50,377 bases of DNA from Pleurobrachia bachei (Eukaryota > Ctenophora > Tentaculata > Cydippida > Pleurobrachiidae): contig AVPN01000122.1 in assembly GCA_000695325.1 (NCBI GenBank), forward strand, positions 43,898-94,274. The letters are read 5' to 3'. Below, one piece after another: positions 33,620 through 46,299 of the stretch; position 1 is the stretch's first letter; each line of letters opens with the position of its first letter. A model generated the notes under the pieces. The model did not search any database. It had not been told where the DNA came from and saw only the letters and a program-made list of their open reading frames with translations. The translations under genes were made by a program, and so were the position numbers.

Positions 33620-34276
33620 TGATGCCCGAAGAATTAGTGCATGGGTCTTGAGAGCGTTCAAAACAAGAGACAAAAAAACCATGACTATTCTGTACAAAAG
33701 TCTTGTCCGTAGTAAACTGGAATACTGCTGCCCACTCTGGGACTCCCCGAAGATCTCAAACATCCAGAGTATTGAAGCAATCCAAAGGAAGTTTACAAAA
33801 CGAATAGATGGAATGGAAAGCGTAAACTACTGGGAACGTCTGAAGAAACTGACCATGCACTCTCTTCAACGCCGCCGAGAGCGCTATAGCATTATTATGA
33901 TGTGGAAAATGGCCAATGGAAAAGCGCCCAACAACATCGGCATCCGCTTTTACAACAACAACCGTCTCGGGAAAAAAGCGGAAATCCCAACCTGTCCTAC
34001 TACAACCCAGAAGTCAGTTGCAACGAAGTACCACAACTCGTTCACCTGTAGAGCAACTAGACTATGGAACACTCTCCCCAGTGAAGTGAACTCAGCGGAA
34101 GACCTTGCTTCGTTCAAGATACTTCTGGGAAAGTGGCTAAAGAGATTCCCGGATCGCCCACCGGTGCTCGGATACCCAAAACAAAACAATAATTCTATCA
34201 TGGACTGGATACGAACAATATCCAGGGAGGGGGAGGCTCTGTAAAGGAACTGACACCGATGTATTATCTACACGAA

Positions 34277-34306
34277 GAAGATTACAAGATTACAAGATTA
34301 CAAGAT
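34277..34306 (+). repeat. LINE 3' tail (gattacaa)n
   Basis: Three to four copies of an 8-bp unit 30 bp after the ORF2 stop, the kind of short repeated 3' end seen in CR1/L2-like elements. Confidence 0.75.
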
Positions 34307-34491
34307 CCCCCTTTAACCCGAACCTCCAAAACCCAGTCCATGATAGAATTGCTGTTCCGGGTAGAATAACTTCGGACTTCGTGCTCACCGTTTGGGCGAG
34401 CTCTACGTCCCGCCGTCCCGGTGTGAGGGGCAAAAGCCGAGAGCTCGGGAAGAATGAAGTCTGAAGATGTCAAGTGGAAGCCGTCATCCAT
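34307..34491 (-). mobile_element. Inverted 3' fragment of a related LINE
   Basis: The minus strand encodes RNSNSIMDWVLEV, clearly related to the last residues NNNSIMDWIRTI of the plus-strand ORF2, and runs into the same tail repeat (cttgtaat). Two related LINE ends thus meet tail to tail. Confidence 0.75.
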
Positions 34492-35357
34492 TAGTGAAGT
34501 TGTACAATTAGATAAATATTTGACATGTTCCCAGTCTGTCGACTCTCATACCTCACACCTGACACCGGGCCGGAGGGGTAAAACCACAAAACACTCTTCC
34601 GAATTGGGTCAAGGACTAGGAGACTGAGACTGTTTTTTTAACTCAAGGTTGTACAATGTACACCTCAGAAGGTAGGTGAGCGTACTCGTGCATTCATGGA
34701 AACTCCTTGTTTGGCTAGATAAGATGTTATGAGCCGGGCACGGACTTCTAGTTGCTAACAGTAACCCGGATGAGTTCAGACTTCAGAGAGGCTGAAGCGT
34801 TTGATTATGTGGATGATTAGTTGAACAATTTTGAAGAATTGAAGATAAACTTTGAATATTTGAGCGGTTTGGTAGTTAAAAAATTTTAATGCAAAGAGAG
34901 ACTCGAGAGAGAGAGAGAGAGAGAGAATGAGGTGAAAATTGTGCAGGGTGGTTATGGGTTGCATTATAGAACGACTAACAACTGCAATGAATTGTCGAAA
35001 GTGTGACTTGGATTAAACAATTTCAAGACATTTGCATTAATTATAATCAGCGAATCTAAAATTTAAACATTTCGAAGCACTTGGTAAATAATAAATAATA
35101 ATGCACAAATAAAATTAAATAACTAGTGCTTTGAAATGATCAATTTACAAGAATTGCCCAGCGACGTCTGACCTCTATAGAATAATTTAACTTCACGGAA
35201 GCGGATCAAACGACGCTTGACAATTATTATTCACAACGCAATATACAGTCGAACCTTGTTATGTTCTTTACACAAGCCCAACCTTGATTTACCGGGCTCG
35301 GGGAAAGGTATTAAAATGTCTGCTCCTAGAAGCATCGATTAAATGTCCATCTAAATT
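34492..35357. other. Non-coding stretch
   Basis: AT-rich, with a (GA)n tract at about 34,902-34,927 and a pogo-like MITE end at 35,246-35,310 (cagtcgaaccttg, then cttgatttaccgggctcggg). No gene seen. Confidence 0.6.
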
Positions 35358-38094
35358 CTAAGGGGAGTCAAACTCCATGTGACTTAGTACTGTCTCGACA
35401 GACTCCAACTTTTCCAAATGAGGGGCAGCCGACCAACTCGATTGATCGTTCTCTATTATCAGTTCTAGTGAGTTGGTACCACTGAGACCGCTAATCGGTC
35501 TCACAGTCCCATGGCGCCTATTCCGTGAACCCTGTAGTGTTTGACTATTGTACATTGATGGCCGAGATATCCTCCTTCTATACTGAACGGGCGTGCTGAC
35601 AAGGGCCTGGCCAACATTTCCCTGTGTCCCCAGGATATAAACTATCGGGTTGGTCACTGTAATGAGGTAGTGGAGTCCCAGGAAAAAGTAATAACAGGTT
35701 GATCGAGCGAGGTACGCTCCAGAGAAATAGAGAACCGTTGAGGGAATCCAAGATAGCGCACAAGTGAGAATAACAACTCCGCTGATGATGCCGAACTTTT
35801 TATGTTTTGATAGGACAGCTTTCTTCTGGAAGGGTTTAACGTGCACCTCCCTGCTGCAGATATTCCACCACATTGACCCGTAAAGGCATGTTATCAGAGA
35901 AGTTACCAGGATACAACACACTGTCACCTGAAGGAGATATCGAGATGTTAGGGGAGAGTTGTTAGGGGAGAATTGTTAGCAACAACTTGTTGCTATCTAG
36001 AATCTAGATGTTTGTTGTTGAGTAAGGGGGAGGGGTTCAACTCTTCCCCCTTACTCAACAAGTTGTTTGACTACATAAATTATATTTTAAAACATGTTGC
36101 TATAACTACATTTTTAACAACTTTAGGAAGTAGGATGGACAGAGAGATTATGGACAGAGAGAGATAATTTTGGAGGATTGGCAGTTATTCGGTTACGTGG
36201 TTAAATCATGTGCTCTGGAGGTACAGCTACTGGACGGAAGAAAGCACGTCTTGATCAAAAGCTGGTTGTTAAATTGTTTGATAGTCTACAGAAAATGTGC
36301 TTGAGATGTCAGGTACGTTCAGTTGACAGATCTATAAAACTGCCGTACGTTTACTTATCTACTGAGCTCATAATTCCCAGTTCAACCAAGTCAGTTTTAT
36401 TTAAAAACCTCGGTCTCACAAGCAGACATATGGCAGTCTAACAAGACAACAATTCTCTACTAAATTCTCTAGAAAATTTTAACGCAGTAACTATAAATCA
36501 GTAAAATTTTCAGTTCCAAGAAGAAGCACATGGTGGGGGGTCCCCACTCCCGTGGGTTTGGCCAAGATATGCATCTGTGCTGAGATAGATAGCAATTATG
36601 CCATTAAAAAAAAAAAAACGTTAAAACTTTAATGCTGCATCTAGTTATGAATCAGTGATATGAAGTTAATTCAGTTCCAAGAAAAACAGGTTAAGACATG
36701 GTGGGGGGTCCCCAAGTGGGGGGTTTGGCCAAGTTATGCTGAGATATAGTGAGACAGATAGTCAGAGTGGTATTGGGTTCTTTAATTATCCTTGTTTGGT
36801 CTTATTTGCATTTTCGTGTGTGACTGGATTTAACGACCAAAATATGAAATACTGCAGGAATGCAATTTCTACTTAGTAAAATTCGGTATGTTTTGACATT
36901 CGATATATACATATGACGACAGTAAAACTTTAAAAGTAAGTTAGTGCTCAAAGTGCATGGATGGAAATATTCTTCGTTTGAACATAATATTTTTATCAAA
37001 AAGTTATAACTACCCTGAATGAAAAGAAATTATGAAACTCTCACTCCTTACCTGAACATACTCCAGCACCCGGAGTCCTTCTATCACGCATCGTGATTTG
37101 GCGGCTGAGTGGCCGATAAACACTCCTTCAAAGAAAGCAACAGCTCCACTTTCCACAGCAAGGAATATAACGTTGGGGATGTAGCAGGCAACTATCATAA
37201 TTTTAACTTTCCGAGAGGACATGTGTAAACGATATGTCATTGGGTATGACAGGACAAACCATCTGGGAAAGATATGATATGGTTATCGTCTGTCAGAGCA
37301 TTGGCCTGACCCTATTCTCATTTCTCTCAAATGAGGATCAGTGTGTAAGAACTGTGGTCAGAGTATTGGTATTGGCCTGACAGGACACAGGTTAGCGTCT
37401 AGATCTAGCTATCGATATTTTTAATGCTAGACTAGGAGCGATAACAAGTCACAGCTACAGTTCACAGTAAAGCATATTAACCTGTCAAGAGTGATGGGAA
37501 GCAGAGCGACATTATTTAGTGTACCAAACAGGTTTATCAGCATGGGACAGAGGAAACAGAGCACACTAGATCTGTGAATTGATTCTTCGTACTCAGGTGA
37601 CATAAAACTGGGTCCACGGATCTGAAGGGGGTTAAATTCTTCATAAGATGTAAGATGTTCATTATATTTCATTTTCTTGGTGGTATGATAATAGGTGCAT
37701 AGTCATACTTTGATTCTTGAATAGTTTAGACTTTCAGTTCTGAATGAAAAAAGAACAAAATTAAACACAATTAACAGGTTAGAATGCTATAAAAGAAGTT
37801 CTGAATGAAAAGAGGAAAACATCAAACACAATTAAAAGTTGTCAGCTAACTCACCAGAACGCCAATGAGAGCGTATCCCAAATCACAGAAGGCCACATTG
37901 AGAACCGTGACCCTTTGATTTCGTGCCAGTAGTCTCGAGTGTCGGATGAGAAGAGCAATGGCTGAGATATTAAGAAGAACTCCAAGGGAACATAGAATAG
38001 TGAGGAAGACACCGAAATAGAGCCGCTCAGCTGTCATACTCCCCGCAGTTCGGGAACTGAGCACTTGAAGTTGGTAGGTGGTGTTGTTGAGCAT
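35358..38094 (-). CDS. Class A (rhodopsin-like) G protein-coupled receptor
   Basis: Four exons, 386 aa: 38094-37855, 37621-37482, 37262-37052, 35927-35358, all GT-AG and in phase. TM1 is in FGVFLTILCSLGVLLNISAI, TM2 in LNVAFCDLGYALIGVL (the LxxxD motif), TM3 ends with TLDRW in place of DRY, TM6 has LSWIPS (CWxP variant), TM7 NPIVYIL is the NPxxY motif. An asparagine-linked glycosylation site (NNT) is near the N-terminus and a Cys stands before TM3. The cytoplasmic tail (about 90 aa) is Ser/Arg-rich. The ligand is not recognisable; neuropeptide, amine or other sensing roles are all possible. It would signal through G proteins at the plasma membrane. Confidence 0.9.
36008..36064. repeat. Foldback element in GPCR intron 3
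   Basis: Arms gttgagtaagggggaggggt and cttcccccttactcaac meet in ttcaac. The arm ttgttgagtaaggggga recurs near 24,844, 26,742, 39,187, 39,481 and (one change) 48,101. Confidence 0.8.
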
Positions 38095-41000
38095 CTTAAC
38101 CAGCTAATAATTGTGGATGGAGTTGTATTAGGTTTTGTCAAAATAACACCACGAAAAGTGTGCATTGTACAAGGCTGTAGTGAGAAAATCGGTATTGAAA
38201 CGGTAAGAAAATGTGTCTATGAACCGTTTTTCAAATACGGTATCTATAACAACAAGCGGCACTGTAATATTTGTCAGTAGCTCATTGCAACACAAGTCAT
38301 CTTTATCAGTTAAACCGTTATGGTGATCTCGAACAAGATCAAATTATAAGTTTCGCAACAACCCCAGACATATTTTAAACGTGGGTTGGAGATAAAGATC
38401 AGGTAACCCCTGATCCCTTCTCCGGCAACCCACACAACCATAGATAGTATGGGTGGGAACCGGGAAGCTCGATTCATGGCCGTTTCCCTAACTTATAAGG
38501 AATCGGATATCCCACACAACAGAACAAATTGGAAGCGTTTTATCAAGACTATGTCAGAGGGAATGATTAAGATAAACGCACTTTGACAGATCATTGACAA
38601 TATATTTTGAATATATGCGTGACTGCGTTTTATATAAAGTGGTGTTTCACAATAATTGTGGAATATAATGAAAATTTGTTCTAGCAAGAGGAAGGGGTTA
38701 CATAACGCTAGAATATATTATGAAAATTACAGTTGGCTTTTTCGAAGCGAAACCAAATGACCTGACAATAATTTTTGCAACATCTGAAATAGGAAAAATT
38801 TACCACCAACGAAATGAAAATTATATAATATATGTGGCATATCCAAATTTACTTTGTGGTTTAAACCTTAGTTACCGGTGGATTACAAAATCAATGAAGG
38901 GTCGTGAACAATAGTGGCCTGCAGGGAAGACATGTGTTAAAATATTTCAATGATCAATTTGCTCGTTATGACTCTCGATAGTACGTGGTCAGATCGGTGC
39001 CGCCAGACAGTTATATAGAAACTGAGCTCTACGAAAGCATAGCATTATTATATGAACCGCAGCGGCACGTCTTCTAGGGACACTTCCCAGCTAATTAATT
39101 ATATATATGCACTTCCCATTGTACATCATGGTAGTGGACAAGCTGGAGAATATTTAAGCTGCAGAGAATTAGAGCAATGGCTGGATTTAGTTGTTGAGTA
39201 AGGATTTAGGGAAAGGCATTCGCAGTCATCCAGTCATTAACCTCTGACCTCTAGTAGTTACTCTAGTAGTTACTCTCTACAGAAGAACATATTCTCTTAT
39301 AAAGAGTCTTATTCTTTCCAGAGAATTACGGCTATATTGTCATTCCGGTTTTCTACAACCGGTTAACGACCAAGCACTATATTGCAGCACGACATCACTG
39401 GGAGAATAATATGGCGAGAGGAGAAAGGAATACCTAAGAATAAAGTTACTGGGACCCCTGTTATGAGCACTCCGCCAGTGCTTGTTGAGTAAGTTACTCA
39501 ACTCGACAGTGCAGTATAGTTAACTACACTGTCGAAGCGCTCAACGCGGGGGTACCAGGCATGTATCCCACCGTGGTTAGAGTGGCCAGACAGAATAACC
39601 AGTCTGTTATATGGTGAGGCGCCAGCCGAAACCTATAAACTATTGTAAAGCTGTTCTCAGGAGTATATACCTATTGGTATGATTCGTGAGAAATTGGATA
39701 TCATACCAGAAGTACGCAGTCTTAAAATAAAAAAACAGGTACCTATGATTGCTCAGGTAAGGATATTTGATACCAAGTTAATCTAAAGGATAATATTCAT
39801 GTATCCCAGGCATTATACTCCAGCTAAGCCGGCCTTCATCGAATGACTAGGGAATATAAGTTTAGGAATGTAATTATGCATTTTAGGGACCTCGTTATTC
39901 GGCAGAAAGACGGGGGCATTGGGCGTGTCACAGCACACATAATACAATGTGGTATACAGTTGTATGTGTGTGTATAACTGAATTTCATGGAGGATGCACG
40001 GCGCTTGCACACCATATCATAGAGACAGGAAACAATTCATGAACCGCGAGACAGTGGTCAGCTGGCTCCAGCTGAGATGGAGCTGTCAGGTTACTAGAAA
40101 ACAAGCCCAGATCTAGCCATAGCATATTACAAGACATATGTTACACACCACGAGGACCGGGGAACAGCCCCCCTCTAGACGGCGGGGTGGCAAGAGAGTT
40201 GTGGGGGGTGTGTGGGCCAATCACGTGAGAAATGGAGCGTTGTTACCTGGCACACGATACAAAATATCATACGATGTGTGTGGAAATAAACAGTACCGAT
40301 CTTTGAATGTGAATCTAGGTAAGGTAGGAAAAGTGGAAAGAATATCGAAAGGAGGTATGTTTGGTGTGTGTTATTGAAATTTTAGAGGCCTTATAATTTT
40401 CGCAAAGATATAATATGAACGATTATAATTTTATATGATATTTTTGGCGAAGCATGTATTGGTTAATCAGTTAACTAAAAAGCTAAGACATTAGATTTAT
40501 TAAAACTTATAATAGAGGGTTAGATTAACCTGATAGTTGAACTGTGCAAGGCATTGCAAAAATGGAGTACAAATATCTGACTCTTTCACTATTTTCTCGT
40601 AGTTACAAAATATCTCTCGTTCTCTTCAAATATCCTATCACACTTCGGAAGATCAGTAACTGCCGAGACCTTGGGCGACTATCACGCGATTTAGATGCAA
40701 TCAAGACAACGCTTCTAATAATTTATGGGAGATTATTTAACTACCTGTAACATATAATAACTAGCTATAAAAACGCGGGTACATTTTGGTTCAGCCAAAA
40801 CGTGCAACCACTAAAAAGGATTGACATTAAACTGAAAAAGAACATATAAATTACTACATGCGTCAATCCGGGAATTCCGAGTTGTGACGCACTTTAGCCT
40901 TTGACAGGAGTAAAAATGTCTAGTTTTGTGGTTTCTTATGTGGAATGTGGCGTACTGCGTCAATCTTTAAGTTTATCGATAAAATGTACCATATCATAGG

Positions 41001-43009
41001 AACATCGATGGAATCGAATGACTGAAATCGTTTACTTAAATCATTTACTTAAATCGTTTACTATAGTTTTCGGTGTAGGAAGTTCACCCTCTCTTCGTGA
41101 TACATGAACCAACGAAGATGAGAAAGTAGTACATAATAAATTATAGAAGCTAAACGAGTTGGAATTTCTGCTGAGAAACATACATGGCCCTTCCCTTCCA
41201 ATTGTCTGGTACATATATTATAATTAGGAAGATATAAATTGACTGGAGAGAAAGGAAGGAATTGAAGTGTGCGTGGTATATGAAGCTGGATCTATTTTCA
41301 GTCCCTCGAACAAGAAGAAACAGACTTGACACAAGTTCTTATATTGTGCCATCGTGCGTTCTAATTTTCACTCTAATTAACAGAAGACCTCCTCGGCCCG
41401 TTTCTGGCAATGTGCAATGTGTTAATGGTTGTGCTGTATGAACAATACAATTGGTAGCTGAGACAATAAAAAGTGAGTGACCTGCCATGTTGCTAGAGAT
41501 ATAATGTTTATGGGATTATAATTGGATCTTATGCAGCAAGCCTACATATATTTAAAGGACTCACAGGGAGAAAACCAAGGCATTCATATGATAATGTCAT
41601 ATGTAAGGCCGGGACACGGGCGCTCGACTAGACCAATAATAATTAAACCGCAGTTTACGTACCATGGGCTCCCATGACTAGGCAGAGATAATATCTGCGT
41701 GGTGATGATGTTACCATATTGGGAGGTGCATCTGGTAACCATGGGAGCCGTGTCTGTAACCATGGGACCCACGCATCTGTCGTAGTGGACGTGGATGTGT
41801 GGTCAACATGAATTATGGGGCGATACGTTTACTGGTAAATGATGTAACACCAGAATTAGGTCAAACATGGACCTTGGGAGAGTTTTTACGAGCTCAGATC
41901 TGGCATTTGTAAATAGGAATGTAGGGCCTATCAAATAATACGTAGTGAATCTGTAATAATAAATAATAATATAACATAACGATATGTGTACGAGCTGACA
42001 AACTCCTCAGAAGGTTGTTGAAGGTTATTTAATTTTGATGAAGAAACATTTCTGACAGCTATAAAACACCACCCGCGTTATCTATTATTTGATAGGTATT
42101 TAACTTGCGAGATTCTTCTTATCACCAACTAACGTGATTCATCGAATATTTTAAGATTTTAAGAATAAAGAGCCATACAAATCATTTTGATTGGCATGTT
42201 CAGATTGTTCAAATATCACTCTTCCGTGAAAGAGATGGAAACCCCGTACGAAAATAGAAACTACAGTAACGAAAACGTGACTTTAATTTCCCAAGAAACC
42301 AAGGCCATGGTTACAGAGCTACTTGTATAACACGTCTCGACAAGGGAAGGGAGAAAGAGATCGGCTACTGCAACAGAGCTGACGAAAGAAAGAGATCGCT
42401 AGGTCTATAATAAAATCAGAAGTGAAAGAAAATAGCGTGCTCTGCAATTTCACCCCACTGCCAACACAGATCGCTGTGATTCGATCTCAATATCATCCCG
42501 GCCCTAGCTCGCTAGGCGTATCAGATGGTTTCTCCTTAGTAGAGAGTAAAGATTCTGTTTGTATAAAATTGCATTGTGGTATCGGGTTAATCAAACGAAA
42601 GAGGTCATGATTGTCCGTTGTATTGAACCAATAAGAGCATGGTTGCAAAATTTGTTAAAATCACTCTTTCTTAGAAATCAAAAATCATGGTCCTTATACT
42701 TCCTCTGTAAGCGTGATACCTGACAGTACCTCCTTGAATTTCTAGAAAGTACGTTATCTAAATATTCCTGGAGGAATATGTAAAACCCCAGTGCTCTTAA
42801 ACTCCGTATGGTTACGGATTAATACCTCAAACGCATTAAATAAAAGCGCACAGTCAAATTAGGCCGTTGAAAACGAGATCAGTAAAGCTGTGATTTCTTT
42901 GTTCAAGGGATCAAAAATATTAAGTTAGCACATTTTGGACCACCTGTCAAGTGGTAAAATTTGTACAAATTTAAAAGACCCCGTTCAAAATTAAAAATCT
43001 CCTCAGTCA
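38095..43009. other. About 4.9 kb without recognisable genes
   Basis: AT-rich, scattered ORFs below 80 codons with no domain or splice-supported continuation. Small structures: the hairpin cgacagtg...cactgtcg near 39,502-39,535 and repeated ccatggg motifs near 41,660-41,770. It should contain the promoters of the GPCR (minus) and hexosaminidase (plus), which diverge across it. Confidence 0.6.
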
Positions 43010-45177
43010 ATGATGATTTTTCTTCTTCTGATCCTACCTGCTCTGGCAAGCGCTGACTTCGCCTGGAGCTACAAGTGTAACACCAACCAGGTCTGTGAGA
43101 GGGTCCCCCTCACCGAAACAGACAATGTCTACAACCCCCTGCCCAAGTGTCGTCTGGAATGTAAAACGGGAGGAACTCTATGGCCCTACCCAACCGGCAC
43201 AGTGGACATTGCAGGAGCCTTCAAAGTCCAACCTGCCAACTTCATTCTCCACCCCGTCCGAGAGGAGAGGACCCGGGAGGCCTTTGCCCTGTTCCAGTCT
43301 CGATTTGCTAAGCACACTGGACCTAGTGATTCCAAGGTGACGGTTATCTTCCAGATTGCCAATGAGATTAGTGAGCTGGATATGGCTACTGATGAATCCT
43401 ACCGGCTGATTGTCCAGGAGTTTGGAAGGACTGCCAGTGTCGTTATCACCGCTCAGACCTTCCAGGTATGTGTGAATAGTCTATACTAGGCTGTCCAGTA
43501 TTGATCGTCGTTGGCATGTGAATGTGGTTAATATTTATATGGGCTAACAAATCATTCAGGGTTTAGAAATAAGCAGCATGGGGGTTAACTAAATGTCCAT
43601 TAGTTATGGAGTATTAATCCTTGACCAGGCCATGAAAAAACTCGTACTAACTAGCATGCTGCATGATTATGATCGTGGTTATATCGCCGCAGCAATTATA
43701 GCAGTTCCTCGATACCCAATTCCCAGACGTGCGAGAACTAGTTAAGAGTTTAGACATATTTACCGTGATCCGAATAGTGGCGTACTACCCTAAAAAATGT
43801 TAATTGCTCTCGTCTACCAGTCACTCTCTAGCTATTATATTTTCTCACTCAATAAACTCCCTTCTTCAGGGAGGAAGACACGGTCTGGAGACGCTCTCTC
43901 AACTGGTCCAGTGCGAGGGAGATGACTGTTACATGTCCTCCCGTGTCACCATCACTGACGGCCCAAAGTACCCCTGGAGAGGAGTCCTCCTTGACACATC
44001 CCGGAACTTCATGACCCTGGAGACAATCAGGAAGGTCATTGAGGGTCTCTCCGCGGCCAAGCTCAACACCTTCCACTGGCACATCACGGACACCCACAGC
44101 TTCCCCTTCTACAGCAAGAGGCGACCGAGGATGACCGAGTGGGGTGCTTACTCCCCCGAACAGATCTACACTGAGGAGGACATCAAGGAGATTGTAAAGT
44201 TTGCTGATATCCGGGGAGTCAGAGTTGTCCCTGAGCTTGATGCCCCTGCACACTCCGGTAATGGATATCAATGGGGAGAGGAGGAGGGACTGGGTAAACT
44301 TGCCGTGTGTGTCAACAGGGACCCGTGGGAGAAGTACTGTGTTGAACCTCCATGTGGCCAGATGAACTTGGCTAATCCCAATCTGTACGATGTTGTCGAG
44401 GACATCTACCTGGACATGCTGGACAGTTTCACCGGGACTGCTTTCCATATTGGAGGTGATGAAGTTAACTTTAACTGCTGGAACACCACCGAGGAGGTGA
44501 CGGACTACATGACCAAGAAGGGGTACCCCAGGACCGAGGATGGGTTCATGGAGCTGTGGAACGAATACCAGGAGACTGCCCTGGCGAGGTTTAAGAAGGC
44601 AAACAATGGAAAACTCAAGGATATGATTCTGTGGACGTCACACATGACGGAACCCCAGTTCCTGAAGTACCTTGACCCCAAGGTCTACACAGTCCAGTAC
44701 TGGGAGAGGAGTGATAACAAACAGTTGCCCAACCTCGTTAACAAGGGGTTCAACGTGATCATGTCCAACTATGATGATCTCTACCTGGACTGTGGGTTTG
44801 GGGCGTGGGTTGGCGAGGGTAACAACTGGTGCTCCCCTTACAAGGGCTGGCAGAAAATCTACCAGAACGATCCTAAGAAGTATCTGGCTGCCCAGGGAGT
44901 CACTGACCCTGCCAAGTGGAAGCATATTGTGGGAGGTGAGACTGCCCTGTGGACTGAACAGGCTGGGGATCAGAATGCACTCTCCAAGATCTTCCCCCGA
45001 ACCTACGCACTGGGTGAGAGGTACTGGAGTGACCCTACCACGGGATGGTTCGAGGCTGAACCCAGGCTGGTGTACTTTACATCTGCTATGGAGAAACAGC
45101 GGGGTGTCTACGGGAATACTCTCAAGCCTGAGTGGTGTGTTCAGAGCCAAGGTATCTGCAAGTTGAATGATCTATAA
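43010..45177 (+). CDS. Secreted beta-N-acetylhexosaminidase (GH20, chitooligosaccharide type)
   Basis: Two exons, 43010-43465 and 43870-45177, phase 0, 587 aa, intact. A signal peptide (FLLLILPALASA, cut before DFAWSY) sends it to the secretory path. The N-terminal domain with paired Cys (YKCNTNQVC, CRLEC, LWPYPTG) is typical of chitinolytic N-acetylglucosaminidases. The catalytic GH20 barrel shows YPWRGVLLDTSRNF, LNTFHWHITD, VPELDAPAHSG and the acid/base pair Asp-Glu in HIGGDEVNFNCW (about residue 347), then the substrate Trp in LWTEQAGD and ERYWSD. It releases terminal GlcNAc (or GalNAc) from chitooligosaccharides or glycans. Length fits the family. It has one intron where the neighbouring genes have many. 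ATG at 43,010 or 43,013 is possible. Confidence 0.95.
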
Positions 45178-45383
45178 ACCATTGATATTGTAATTCTGAA
45201 AGTTTTGGTTTTCAAATGATATCACCAAAGTTCAAAAGGAGTTCTGTTTACTGTTTACTTACGAGATGATAGTGCCAATATCATATGGTTGGGTTAGGAA
45301 TGTTGCACCTTGTTCAGCTTGGTACTTGGCACATGTTCCATTCCCAGAAAAATACCAAGCTCGGAACGTGAGGACGTGCGAGG

Positions 45384-45487
45384 GAGATAGAGATAGAGAT
45401 AGAGATAGAGATAGAGATAGAGATAGAGATAGAGTAGAGATAGAGATAGAGATAGAGATAGAGATAGAGATAGAGATAGAGATAGAG
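45384..45487. repeat. (GAGATA)n hexanucleotide repeat
   Basis: About 17 units with one phase slip near 45,433. ORFs through it on both strands are repeat artefacts. Confidence 0.95.
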
Positions 45488-45933
45488 TGAGTCTTAAGTA
45501 CAAGAGGAATTTATATTCAAAAGTGCAGGTGTCGATAACCAGTTTAATGACAGCTCCAACAAGCTTCCGACTGTTTTAATTAGACAACACACTGAAAGTT
45601 ACCACAGAGCGGTAATTCATTAAACTAAGTTGTGTATGGCCGCTAAGACATGTAAGAGATATGTTATTTCAAGGAATTCGAGTATGTAGGCAATGCAGAA
45701 TATAGAAGAGGGTATATAGAATAGATTATGGACTTTTTTATTTATTCAAGCAATCCGATAAGCACATTCCAAATGATATTGATATAGATCAATAAAAACT
45801 CCCGTTGGAAACTTCTCATGGCTTCTGCACTCTGCAATACAAGGCCTATTCTGCAGAGCTTCATTCTACAATTATAGAATAGGAAGTTATAGAAAACAAA
45901 TAAGAAAACTCGAATCTGATCATCATAAATCAA

Positions 45934-46299
45934 TTATAATGATAGCGGGATAATGACAGCATAAAATATTTCCAGGTCAATGTTTTGGAAACATTGCATA
46001 TGATATATATCTGAATAAGTTGTTATCATAAGCTTCAGTTCTCGATCTATTATTAGATCGGCCATTGAGTCCATACTATTATACCACACAAGAAAAACCG
46101 CGGTCCAAAGAGTATCAATATCTAGATGAACCTCCCTGCTGATTCTTAAAATATGATGAAGAATAGTTCGCCTAGTTCGGTATATTTCTCTCAATAATCG
46201 GTACGGGGCATAATTTAATTGTTTCCGATTCTCCCAGAAATTTCTTATGAAATCTGGAGTAGTATCATAAGCTAGGCTGATTTCTACAGAACAGTGCAC
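45934..46299 (-). CDS. Small ORF with weak cyclin-box resemblance (uncertain)
   Basis: 121 aa, AT-rich, no introns, starting in the last codons of the protoglobin gene in another frame. The stretch RRTILHHILRISREVHLDID, then TLWTAVFLVWYNSMD, loosely follows the cyclin N-terminal box (RxILxxWI...TLxLAVxxxDRxL), but the conserved Lys-Glu pattern is not clear. It may be chance ORF in the 3' UTR or a decayed cyclin-like copy. Confidence 0.2.
   Translation of the reverse strand: MHCSVEISLAYDTTPDFIRNFWENRKQLNYAPYRLLREIYRTRRTILHHILRISREVHLDIDTLWTAVFLVWYNSMDSMADLIIDRELKLMITTYSDIYHMQCFQNIDLEIFYAVIIPLSL

Larger units (their letters stand above)
32147..34244 (+). pseudogene. LINE ORF2 reverse transcriptase, C-terminal part (with gap)
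   Basis: Holds VDYAKAFDKVD (catalytic Asp), SGVPQGTVLGPILF, the catalytic box as LADDTKL at about 32,412 (usually F/YADD), then DLGVQLSDDLSWEHQI and, after the gap, the C-terminal region RRRERYSIIMMWKM to stop at 34,244. The 680 Ns at 32,940-33,619 are flanked by the same 214 bp on both sides. Not functional as assembled. Confidence 0.88.

Noticed and set aside
26880-34260. 10-bp inverted match ggtgtcagtt / aactgacacc near the LINE ends as terminal inverted repeats
   Set aside because: LINEs lack terminal inverted repeats and a 10-bp match over 7 kb can occur by chance.
43849-45150. Long ORFs opposite the hexosaminidase
   Set aside because: Shadows of the conserved plus-strand exon with no known domain.
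45266-45503. ORFs on both strands with Arg-Asp or Leu-Ser repeats
   Set aside because: They translate the (GAGATA)n repeat.
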